Positions 6,659 to 13,413 of a stretch of DNA of 28,761 bases are shown piece by piece; position 1 is the first letter of the stretch, and the number at the start of each line of letters is the position of its first letter. Location of the stretch: positions 1 through 28,761 of the forward strand of contig CAAEEA010000037.1 of assembly GCA_900754795.1 (NCBI GenBank), given 5' to 3'. The notes under the pieces are model-generated. The model made no database searches. It was not told where the DNA came from and saw only the letters and a program-made list of their open reading frames with translations. The translations under genes and the position numbers were made by a program. Origin of the DNA: Clostridia bacterium (GTDB taxonomy: Bacteria; Bacillota; Clostridia; Peptostreptococcales; Anaerovoracaceae).

Positions 6659-7579
6659 ATGAGACTAAGCGAACAGAAAAAAACTCAGATAGTGGTGTTT
6701 TTTGCCGCGCTTTTCGCGGCGGCGATGATGTTGTTTCCGGAAACGACTGAAAGAGGAACAAAGGTTGCCATTTCCATGTGGCTCAACGCGATTGTTCCCG
6801 TAATGCTTCCGTTTTATATCTTTTCTGATTTTATTAAAAGGACGGGGGATCTTTCAAGACTTCCGGTCAGGGTATATCCGCTGGCGGCCGCGTTTCTTTC
6901 AGGGTATCCCATGGGAGCGAAGATAACCGCCGATTTTGTTAAAGAAAAAAAGATCACGGCAGAGCAGGGGAAATATGTGCTCAGCTATTCTTTTATCACA
7001 GGTCCGGCGTTCATATTGTTTACCGCCGGCGAACTTATCGGAAGCAGAAAGGCCGCGGTCATAATGGCGGCTGCCCATTATACAGGGGCGCTGATCAACG
7101 GTCTTCTGTACAGACAAAAACTTCCCGCCGCCTCAGTCAGACAGGACAAGACGGCGGCCCGGGGAGATTATCTTGAAAATTTCACCGGCGCCATACTTGA
7201 CGGGTTCAGAGCGATGGCCATGATACTTGCTTATGTCATGGTATTTATGATAGGTCTCAATATCCTGGAACATCTGAATTTTTTTGATATAATAGAAAAT
7301 GAGACAGCAGAAGCGACAGTAAAGGGAATCTTTGAAATGACCGTGGGAGTAAATCTCATAGGGACGCTTCCCTGCGGTCTCCCCTTAAAGACTGTTCTCT
7401 CTTCATTTGTAATTTCTTTCGGAGGTCTGTCTGTAGCCGGTCAGGCCATGTCAATGACAAGAGGATCGGGGATAGGCATAAGGGATATCCTGAAGATAAA
7501 GACAACTCACGGTCTTATTTCGGCGGTTATTGCCGTTGCGGCGATATGGACGTTTTATTCCGCCGGCAATGTTTTATAA
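6659..7579 (+). CDS. ylbJ: Sporulation integral membrane protein YlbJ
   Basis: A 306-residue polytopic membrane protein of the nucleoside-recognition (Gate) type. In B. subtilis YlbJ is made in the mother cell under sigma-E and is needed for heat-resistant spores, and its biochemical role is not settled. Several hydrophobic helices are visible (about 10-26, 40-57, 77-95, 105-125, 175-198 and 285-303). The conserved middle has LSGYPMGAKI and SYSFITGPAFIL, and the later part has TLPCGLPLKTVLSSFVISFGGLSV. No good ribosome binding site precedes the ATG, so the start is less sure than the gene. It precedes ylbM as in B. subtilis, but ylbK and ylbL are absent. Confidence 0.88.
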   Translation: MRLSEQKKTQIVVFFAALFAAAMMLFPETTERGTKVAISMWLNAIVPVMLPFYIFSDFIKRTGDLSRLPVRVYPLAAAFLSGYPMGAKITADFVKEKKITAEQGKYVLSYSFITGPAFILFTAGELIGSRKAAVIMAAAHYTGALINGLLYRQKLPAASVRQDKTAARGDYLENFTGAILDGFRAMAMILAYVMVFMIGLNILEHLNFFDIIENETAEATVKGIFEMTVGVNLIGTLPCGLPLKTVLSSFVISFGGLSVAGQAMSMTRGSGIGIRDILKIKTTHGLISAVIAVAAIWTFYSAGNVL

Positions 7580-7605
7580 AAGTTTTGCGGAAGCTGGGAA
7601 CAAGT

Positions 7606-8793
7606 ATGAAATCATCTGTAGGTATAATAGCAGAATACAATCCTTTTCATAACGGCCACCTGTATCATCTCAGGGAAAGCAGGAGGCTGACGGGAGCAGA
7701 GATAGTTATTGCCGCAATGAGCGGATATTTTGTTCAGAGAGGGGCTCCCGCTGCGGCGGACAAGTGGGAGAGAGCGGAAGCCGCGGTGAGGTGCGGAGCG
7801 GATCTTGTGGTGGAGATTCCTACCGTGTTTGCCTGCGCTTCCGCTCAGATATTTGCTTCAGCAGCCGTTGAAATCCTTGAAGCTCTTGGAACAGGCCATA
7901 TCTGCTTTGGCAGTGAATCGGGAAATATCGAAGAACTGAAAAGGATTGCCCGGGAAATCAGAGCAAACAGTTCAAAAATAGACGGTGTGATTGCGGAAAA
8001 GACTAAAGCGGGAATTTCATACCCCCGAGCGAGAAGAGAAGCCGTCACGCGTTTTCTGGGCTCTGACGCGGCCGCTGTTCTTGACAGTCCCAACAACATT
8101 CTTGCTGTAGAATATATTTCCGGCCTCAGGAAAGCTTTGCCCGTAACCGTCAGGAGAAAAGGCCCCGGCTACGATGACGATACTCCCAGAGGCGATATGG
8201 CTTCCGCTTCGGCAATAAGAAAAATGGCAGATGACGGTATGGACATTTCCCGGTTATTGCCCGGGGAATCATTGAAGATATTTTCCGGAGCAGACAAGCC
8301 CTCTTATGAAAAATATTTCGATCTTATAAGATATGCCGCCCTGACAAAAAGCGTTTCTGAGATTGAAAATACTCCGTCCGGAGAAGAAGGACTGGCCAAC
8401 AGGCTTAAGGGGGCTGTAAGAAGCTCATCAAATCTTGAAGAGCTTGCCGGGGCGATTAAATCAAAGAGATATACGAGAACAAGGATCGACAGGCTTCTCG
8501 CCCAGCTCGTCCTCGGAATCGACAGGACATGCAGTACCGGGAACTATATAAGAGTGCTCGGTTTCAGCAAGGAAGGGGCTTCATACCTGAAAGAACTGAA
8601 GAAAAGCGAAATGTGCGGTTTGCCGGTGATAACCAACATAAACAGAGAAACTTACGGGCTTGATGATATACAATACGGTCTTTCAAAGGACATCCTGGCT
8701 GCCGATATATACAATGTCATATCAGGCCGGGATATGTACCGCTTTTCCGAATACGTAAGACGTCCGTTTAACAAACAAATGACTTGCAAATAA
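7606..8793 (+). CDS. tmcAL: tRNA(Met) cytidine acetate ligase TmcAL (YlbM)
   Basis: TmcAL activates acetate with ATP and transfers it to the wobble cytidine (C34) of elongator tRNA-Met, forming N4-acetylcytidine. The N-terminus shows the nucleotidyltransferase-fold motif AEYNPFHNGH (residues 9-18), then SGYFVQRGAPA and EIPTVFACASA, all typical of the family. The central GPGYDDDTPRGDMASASAIR is also characteristic. At 395 residues it is close to B. subtilis YlbM. The start at 7606 was chosen because the homologous part begins there. An in-frame start at 7546 lies inside ylbJ. The enzyme uses acetate, and the next gene is acetate kinase. Confidence 0.92.
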   Translation: MKSSVGIIAEYNPFHNGHLYHLRESRRLTGAEIVIAAMSGYFVQRGAPAAADKWERAEAAVRCGADLVVEIPTVFACASAQIFASAAVEILEALGTGHICFGSESGNIEELKRIAREIRANSSKIDGVIAEKTKAGISYPRARREAVTRFLGSDAAAVLDSPNNILAVEYISGLRKALPVTVRRKGPGYDDDTPRGDMASASAIRKMADDGMDISRLLPGESLKIFSGADKPSYEKYFDLIRYAALTKSVSEIENTPSGEEGLANRLKGAVRSSSNLEELAGAIKSKRYTRTRIDRLLAQLVLGIDRTCSTGNYIRVLGFSKEGASYLKELKKSEMCGLPVITNINRETYGLDDIQYGLSKDILAADIYNVISGRDMYRFSEYVRRPFNKQMTCK

Positions 8794-8812
8794 CGGAATT
8801 TTTGTTTATACT
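8784..8812 (+). promoter_or_regulatory. Sigma-A promoter for ackA
   Basis: TTGCAA (8784-8789), a 17-base spacer and TATACT (8807-8812). The -35 lies in the last codons of tmcAL. The predicted leader is about 35 bases. Confidence 0.65.
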
Positions 8813-8854
8813 ATATAAGGTTAAACAGCTAATTAAATTGTACGGAGGATAGAG

Positions 8855-10060
8855 ATGAAAGTTTTAGTTATCAACTGCGGCAGTTCTTCACTTAAATATC
8901 AGATACTCGACATGACTCATGAGTCTTTGTTATGCAAGGGTCTTGTTGAGAGGATCGGAATGGACGGATCTGTGATCACTCACGAAAAGATCGGTCTTGA
9001 AAAAGTAAAGACAGAAGTACCTATGAAAGACCACAAGGACGCTATTGAACAGGTTTTAAAAGCTGTTCAGGATCCTGAATGCGGTGTTGTAAAATCAATG
9101 GACGAGATAGGCGCGGTAGGACACAGAGTAGTACACGCCGGAGAAAAATTCGCTTCATCTGTTCTCATTACAGAAGAAGTTATCAAAGCTCTTGAAGAAT
9201 GCGTAGAGCTGGCTCCGCTCCATAATCCGCCTAACCTTCTGGGAATCGCGGCCTGTCAGGAGCTCATGCCTGATACGCCGATGGTGGGAGTTTTTGACAC
9301 AGCGTTCCATCAGACCATGCCGCCTGAGTCTTATATATACGCCATTCCGTATGAGTATTATCAGAAATACGGTATCAGAAGATACGGATTCCACGGTACT
9401 TCTCACAAATACGTGGCTGAAAGAGCCTCCAAGATGCTCAATACAGATATAGGCGACCTGAAACTGATAACCTGCCATCTGGGTAACGGAGCTTCCGTAT
9501 CAGCGATAAAGAGAGGCAAATGCATAGATACTTCCATGGGCTTTACTCCTCTTGAGGGCCTCGTAATGGGAACAAGATCAGGAGATATTGACCCTGCTAT
9601 CGTAACTTATATAAGAGAAAAGGAAAATCTGCCTCAGGGTAAAGCTAACGAGATCCTCAATAAGAAGTCAGGCGTTCTGGGTATATCCGGGGTGTCCAGC
9701 GATTTCAGAGACATTGAAAAAGCCGTTGAAGAAGGAAATGAGAGAGCCGCCCTTGCTCTTAAAGTCTTCGCTCACAAAGTAAGATTCTACATCGGGGCTT
9801 ATATCGCTGAGATGAACGGAGTTGACGCCATCATTTTCACTGCGGGCGTAGGTGAAAACGACGTTACCATGAGAGAGATAATATGCAATAATCTTGGTAA
9901 CCTCGGTATCAAACTTGACCCTGTAAAGAACAAGATGAGAGGCAAGGAGATGGAAATCTCCACAGAGGATTCCAGAGTAAAACTGCTGATGATCCCTACA
10001 AACGAAGAGCTGATGATCGCCAGGGACACCTATAACATTGTTATGGGAAGACCTGTATAA
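8855..10060 (+). CDS. ackA: Acetate kinase
   Basis: AckA converts acetyl phosphate and ADP to acetate and ATP, the energy-yielding last step of acetate fermentation. It also works in reverse. The 401-residue protein shows the ASKHA-fold start MKVLVINCGSSSLKYQ, AVGHRVVHAGEKF with the substrate-binding arginine, FDTAFHQTMP with the catalytic aspartate, RRYGFHGTSHKYV, HLGNGASVSAI and the late TAGVGENDVTMRE. All are intact. CGGAGG precedes the ATG. No phosphotransacetylase gene (pta), its usual partner, lies in the window. It is inserted between ylbM and rpmF, where many Firmicutes also carry a DUF177 (ylbN) gene that is not present here. Confidence 0.98.
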   Translation: MKVLVINCGSSSLKYQILDMTHESLLCKGLVERIGMDGSVITHEKIGLEKVKTEVPMKDHKDAIEQVLKAVQDPECGVVKSMDEIGAVGHRVVHAGEKFASSVLITEEVIKALEECVELAPLHNPPNLLGIAACQELMPDTPMVGVFDTAFHQTMPPESYIYAIPYEYYQKYGIRRYGFHGTSHKYVAERASKMLNTDIGDLKLITCHLGNGASVSAIKRGKCIDTSMGFTPLEGLVMGTRSGDIDPAIVTYIREKENLPQGKANEILNKKSGVLGISGVSSDFRDIEKAVEEGNERAALALKVFAHKVRFYIGAYIAEMNGVDAIIFTAGVGENDVTMREIICNNLGNLGIKLDPVKNKMRGKEMEISTEDSRVKLLMIPTNEELMIARDTYNIVMGRPV

Positions 10061-10093
10061 GGATCCTTCCCGTATATCAGATAAAATTTTGTG

Positions 10094-10123
10094 TTGACAA
10101 ACAGGAGCGTTTAAGTATATACT
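10094..10123 (+). promoter_or_regulatory. Strong sigma-A promoter for rpmF
   Basis: Consensus -35 TTGACA (10094-10099), an 18-base spacer and TATACT (10118-10123). The -10 lies in the middle of a 20-bp perfect palindrome. A second TTGACA follows at 10131, without a convincing -10. Confidence 0.7.
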
Positions 10124-10128
10124 TAAAC
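10109..10128 (+). promoter_or_regulatory. 20-bp perfect palindrome (likely operator) over the rpmF -10
   Basis: GTTTAAGTATATACTTAAAC reads the same on both strands and covers the end of the spacer, the -10 and the bases just after it. A dimeric repressor bound here would block RNA polymerase. I do not recognise the binding protein. It is not a LexA, CcpA or clear FapR site. Confidence 0.6.
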
Positions 10129-10141
10129 AGTTGACATTCAT

Positions 10142-10210
10142 TTCATCCTTATTCATGTTTTACCCTCGAAGAAAGGATGAACTTCACATAGAAGAGCGAA
10201 TAAGGAGGTG
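10142..10210 (+). promoter_or_regulatory. rpmF leader with mutually exclusive pairings, one covering the ribosome binding site
   Basis: TTCATCCTT (10142-10150) can pair perfectly with AAGGATGAA (10173-10181). The overlapping TCCTTATTC (10146-10154) can pair perfectly with GAATAAGGA (10198-10206), which contains part of the AAGGAGGTG ribosome binding site. The two 9-bp pairings share bases and exclude each other, as in a translational switch. This is inference from complementarity only. Confidence 0.4.
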
Positions 10211-10216
10211 TGACAA

Positions 10217-10387
10217 ATGGCAGTACCTAAGAGAAAAACGTCTAAAGCAAGAAGAGATAAGAGAAAATCAGCAAACATGAAGATGACTGCTCCGGGACTT
10301 TCAATATGCCCGCAGTGCCATCAGCCTAAGCTTCCTCATAGAGTTTGCCCTAACTGCAATTACTATGACGGAAAAGAGATAGTATAG
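10217..10387 (+). CDS. rpmF: 50S ribosomal protein bL32
   Basis: A 56-residue ribosomal protein of the large subunit. It starts MAVPKRKTSKARRDKRKSAN, the standard basic N-terminus. It then shows the zinc-binding pairs CPQC and CPNC (the four-cysteine form) around QPKLPHRV, and ends in YYDGKEIV. The ribosome binding site TAAGGAGGTG is close to ideal and may be masked by leader pairing. rpmF follows ylbM/ylbN in B. subtilis. Here ackA intervenes and no ylbN (DUF177) gene is present. A strong terminator lies just downstream, so it is transcribed alone or with ackA read-through. Confidence 0.97.
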   Translation: MAVPKRKTSKARRDKRKSANMKMTAPGLSICPQCHQPKLPHRVCPNCNYYDGKEIV

Positions 10388-10402
10388 ATATTCTCGGTTA
10401 TG

Positions 10403-10436
10403 AGAGCTGTCCGGGTAGTACGGACAGCTCTTTTTT
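10403..10436 (+). terminator. Rho-independent terminator after rpmF
   Basis: AGAGCTGTCCG and CGGACAGCTCT form a perfect 11-bp stem with a 7-base loop, followed by a T run. dapA converges from the other side, but the minus strand has no T run after the stem, so it is mainly a plus-strand terminator. Confidence 0.9.
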
Positions 10437-10440
10437 CGTC

Positions 10441-11319
10441 TTACGCCAGACCGAATTCCTGCAAAGTATCATAAACAAGATAATGGGTCTTATTGGACGG
10501 AGGACAGAGGGGAAGTCTGTATTCGAGACTGCACATGCCCATGATGTTGAGCGCGGCTTTCAGCGGCACAGGATTCACTTCTTTAAAAAGACAATCAATA
10601 AGCGGCTTTATCGCCACCTGTTCGGCTCCCGCTTCCCGGAATTTTCCCTCAAACCACATCGAAGTCATGGCAGAAAATCTTCCTGGGATTATATTTGAAA
10701 CAGTTGAGATACATCCCATGCCGCCAAGAGACATCACAGGTATTGTCTGGTCGTCATTGCCCGAATATATATCAAAACCTTCGTCAATATATGACGCCAT
10801 CTGACATATCTGAGATATATCTCCCGACGCCTCTTTGATGCCGGCGATGTTAGGATGGCGGGATAATACGGCAACGGCGGATGGAGTTATATTCACACCT
10901 GTCCTTGAAGGCACAGAATACATTATGATCGGCAGACATACGCTGTCGGCGATATTTTCATAATGAGCTATCAGACCATGCTCCGTACATTTATTGTAAT
11001 AAGGAGTGACTATGAGGAGACCGTCAGCTCCGGCGTCTTCCATTTCTTTTGAAAGTTCTGCCGTGCGCTTTGTGCTGTTTGAACCTGTGCCGGCAAGAAC
11101 AGGAACGCGTCCTTTAACGAGATCTACCGCGAATCTTGCAAGCTGAATCTTTTCCCTTTCGGACAAAGTTGAAGCTTCTCCGGTAGTACCGCATACGACA
11201 AGAGCGTCGATTCCTTTTGCTATCTGCCATTCTATCAGTCTTCCCATGGCGACATAATCTATTTTTCCATCTTTGAAAGGAGTTATCAATGCTGTGGCAG
11301 CTCCTTTGAAAACAGACAA
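10441..11319 (-). CDS. dapA: 4-hydroxy-tetrahydrodipicolinate synthase
   Basis: DapA condenses pyruvate with aspartate semialdehyde, the first committed step to diaminopimelate, lysine and, in spore-formers, dipicolinate. With the TTG start at 11319 it is 292 residues, the usual length. It has CGTTGEASTLS with the two active-site threonines (45-46), TPYYNK, MYSVPSRTG with the catalytic tyrosine (134), and GIKEASGD with the Schiff-base lysine (162). The TTG is preferred over the ATG at 11337 because AAAGGAAG lies seven bases before it, no ribosome binding site precedes the ATG, and SVFKGAATALITPF is the usual family start. It is divergent from asd, which makes its substrate. Confidence 0.95.
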   Translation of the reverse strand: MSVFKGAATALITPFKDGKIDYVAMGRLIEWQIAKGIDALVVCGTTGEASTLSEREKIQLARFAVDLVKGRVPVLAGTGSNSTKRTAELSKEMEDAGADGLLIVTPYYNKCTEHGLIAHYENIADSVCLPIIMYSVPSRTGVNITPSAVAVLSRHPNIAGIKEASGDISQICQMASYIDEGFDIYSGNDDQTIPVMSLGGMGCISTVSNIIPGRFSAMTSMWFEGKFREAGAEQVAIKPLIDCLFKEVNPVPLKAALNIMGMCSLEYRLPLCPPSNKTHYLVYDTLQEFGLA

Positions 11320-11366
11320 AATACCACTTCCTTTCATTTCTGTTTTTCAGATATCAGTGCTAAATT

Positions 11367-11372
11367 ATTATA
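11367..11372 (-). promoter_or_regulatory. Candidate -10 of the dapA promoter
   Basis: On the minus strand TATAAT is a perfect -10, about 50 bases before the TTG start. The best -35 (TTCAAC, 18 bases upstream) is weak, so control by an activator or another sigma factor is possible. Confidence 0.4.
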
Positions 11373-11391
11373 TTCAACCTGCTGTATTTTG

Positions 11392-11420
11392 TTGAAACTC
11401 ACTGTAAAAAGTGATACAAT
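11392..11420 (+). promoter_or_regulatory. Sigma-A promoter for asd
   Basis: TTGAAA (11392-11397), a 17-base spacer and TACAAT (11415-11420). The spacer contains a short inverted repeat, TCACT and AGTGA six bases apart, which might be an operator. Confidence 0.65.
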
Positions 11421-11472
11421 AAATTGTTATGAATATGGATTATAAGATCATTTGAAACAGCGAGGTAATTTT

Positions 11473-12564
11473 ATGAGTGAGAAATTAAAAGTCGGCGTTC
11501 TCGGCGGTACCGGAATGGTAGGTCAGAGATTTATCTCTCTGCTCGACAATCATCCGTGGTTTGAGGTAGTAACTATTGCCGCCAGCAGCAGAAGCGCCGG
11601 GCAGCGTTACGAAGACGCGGTATCCGGCCGATGGAAAATGGATTCTCCGCTGCCGGAAAGCGTAAAGGACATCGTTGTGATGAACATAAATGAAGTAGAG
11701 AAAGTATCTTCTACGGTTGACTTTGTGTTCAGCGCCGTGGACATGTCAAAAGATGAGATAAGAGCGATTGAAGAAGCCTACGCCAAAACAGAAACTCCTG
11801 TCGTATCGAATAACAGCGCGCACAGATGGACCGGGGACGTTCCGATGGTGATACCTGAAATAAACTGCGATCACTTCGATATAATTGAAGCTCAGAAAAA
11901 ACGCCTCGGTACAGAAAGAGGATTTATAGCTGTAAAACCAAACTGTTCCATACAGAGCTATGTTCCCGCCCTCGAAGCGTGGAAAGAATTCGAGCCGTAT
12001 GAGTGCGTCATTACAACTTATCAGGCTATTTCCGGCGCGGGCAAGGATTTTGATTCCTGGCCGGAAATGACAGGCAATGTGATCCCGTATATCGGCGGCG
12101 AAGAAGAAAAAAGCGAGCAGGAACCCCTGAAGATATGGGGTCATGTAGACAAAGAAAAGGGCGAGATCGTCAAGGCTGATGAACCGGTGATAACCTGTCA
12201 GTGCGTAAGGGTGCCTGTACTCAACGGACATACGGCCGCCGCCTTTGTAAGGTTCAGAAAAAAACCGACCAAAGAGCAGCTTATCAGCGCCCTTGAAAGC
12301 TACAGAGGCTTCCCGCAGGAAGAGAAACTTCCTATGGCTCCGGCGCAGTTTATAAAATATTTTGAAGAGGATGACAGACCTCAGGTAAGGCTCGATGTCG
12401 ACAGAGATAAAGGGATGGGCATTTCCATCGGGCGAATAAGAAAAGACACTGTTTACGATTATAAATTCATAGGTCTTTCTCACAATACGATAAGAGGAGC
12501 CGCGGGAGGCGCTATCCTGTGCGCGGAAACTCTCAGAGCTAAAGGTTATATCAGAAAGAAATAA
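11473..12564 (+). CDS. asd: Aspartate-semialdehyde dehydrogenase
   Basis: Asd reduces aspartyl phosphate with NADPH to aspartate semialdehyde, the branch point to diaminopimelate/lysine, threonine and methionine. The 363-residue protein has the dinucleotide-binding loop VGVLGGTGMVGQRF near its start, the active-site cysteine in KPNCSIQ (Cys158) and a later QAISGAGKDF. Length, the N-terminal LGGTGMVGQ and the NCS context fit the archaeal/fungal-type enzyme rather than the shorter B. subtilis type. The ATG at 11473 follows GAGG. An upstream in-frame start has no such site. uppP follows after 12 bases, so the two are likely co-transcribed. Confidence 0.95.
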   Translation: MSEKLKVGVLGGTGMVGQRFISLLDNHPWFEVVTIAASSRSAGQRYEDAVSGRWKMDSPLPESVKDIVVMNINEVEKVSSTVDFVFSAVDMSKDEIRAIEEAYAKTETPVVSNNSAHRWTGDVPMVIPEINCDHFDIIEAQKKRLGTERGFIAVKPNCSIQSYVPALEAWKEFEPYECVITTYQAISGAGKDFDSWPEMTGNVIPYIGGEEEKSEQEPLKIWGHVDKEKGEIVKADEPVITCQCVRVPVLNGHTAAAFVRFRKKPTKEQLISALESYRGFPQEEKLPMAPAQFIKYFEEDDRPQVRLDVDRDKGMGISIGRIRKDTVYDYKFIGLSHNTIRGAAGGAILCAETLRAKGYIRKK

Positions 12565-12576
12565 GGAGAACAGAAA

Positions 12577-13413
12577 ATGTCATATATTGAGGCGGTTATT
12601 TTGGGTTTGGTGCAGGGACTCGCGGAGTTCCTGCCTGTCAGCAGTTCAGGTCATCTGGCGCTGCTTCAGCAGTGGTTCGGTATAGAAGAAGATAATGTTC
12701 TTCTGTTTGCCGTACTTTTACATGTCGGAACACTCATTTCTGTTCTTATCGTCTACTGGAAAGACGTATGGGAACTTATCAAAGAACTCGGACTGACAAT
12801 AAAAGACATATTCACGGGCAAAGGACTCAGACTTGAGGAAAGACCCACGAGAAAACTCGGCGTGATGATAATTGTGGCGACAATACCAACAGGAGTGATA
12901 GGAATACTCTTTAACGACTTTTTTGACAGTCTTTATAATTCCGTTATCCCTATAGGCGTCGGGCTTATCATAACAGGATTCCTGCTCATACTGGCTGAAA
13001 GAACAGGAACGTCCAGCCGCGGGATACAGCAGATGAATTACAGAAACGCCCTGTTTATCGGAACGGTGCAGGGTATAGCAATATGCCCGGGCATTTCAAG
13101 ATCAGGATCCACACTGTTCGGAAGCCTGATATGCAATCTCGATCGAAAATTCGCGGTTAAGTTTGTATTTCTCATTTCGATACCGTCAATACTGGGGTCG
13201 GCTGTGATGGAAACTCCGGCGGCTATTCAGAGCGGTCTGGATACAGCTCTTATAGGACCGATAGCGGTGGGGATGATAGTAGCGGCAGTTTCCGGTCTTA
13301 TTGCAATTAAGACAATGATAAAGATAGTTTCAAACAAAAAACTCAGCTATTTCTCATATTACGTATGGGCGCTGGGACTGATAGTTGTTGGATACGGAGC
13401 GTTTTTCGCATGA
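12577..13413 (+). CDS. uppP: Undecaprenyl-diphosphatase (bacitracin resistance type)
   Basis: UppP removes a phosphate from undecaprenyl diphosphate so that the lipid carrier for peptidoglycan and other wall polymers can be reused. Overproduction gives bacitracin resistance in other bacteria. The 278-residue polytopic membrane protein has the first catalytic motif EFLPVSSSGH (residues 17-26) and the second GISRSGST, both intact, plus about eight hydrophobic helices. AAGGAG precedes the ATG. The stop overlaps the ATG of the next gene, ftsK, by four bases (ATGA), so the two are translationally coupled. Confidence 0.96.
   Translation: MSYIEAVILGLVQGLAEFLPVSSSGHLALLQQWFGIEEDNVLLFAVLLHVGTLISVLIVYWKDVWELIKELGLTIKDIFTGKGLRLEERPTRKLGVMIIVATIPTGVIGILFNDFFDSLYNSVIPIGVGLIITGFLLILAERTGTSSRGIQQMNYRNALFIGTVQGIAICPGISRSGSTLFGSLICNLDRKFAVKFVFLISIPSILGSAVMETPAAIQSGLDTALIGPIAVGMIVAAVSGLIAIKTMIKIVSNKKLSYFSYYVWALGLIVVGYGAFFA

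Noticed and set aside
9668..10156. Minus-strand open frame crossing the end of ackA and the rpmF leader
   Set aside because: Antisense to the conserved 3' end of ackA and to the rpmF promoter; no coding features.
10131..10158. Second TTGACA before rpmF as a tandem promoter
   Set aside because: No acceptable -10 at 16-18 bases, only CATGTT/ATGTTT.
11746..12483. 245-codon open frame on the minus strand
   Set aside because: It is antisense to asd, which is a clear, intact gene; no ribosome binding site or family match.
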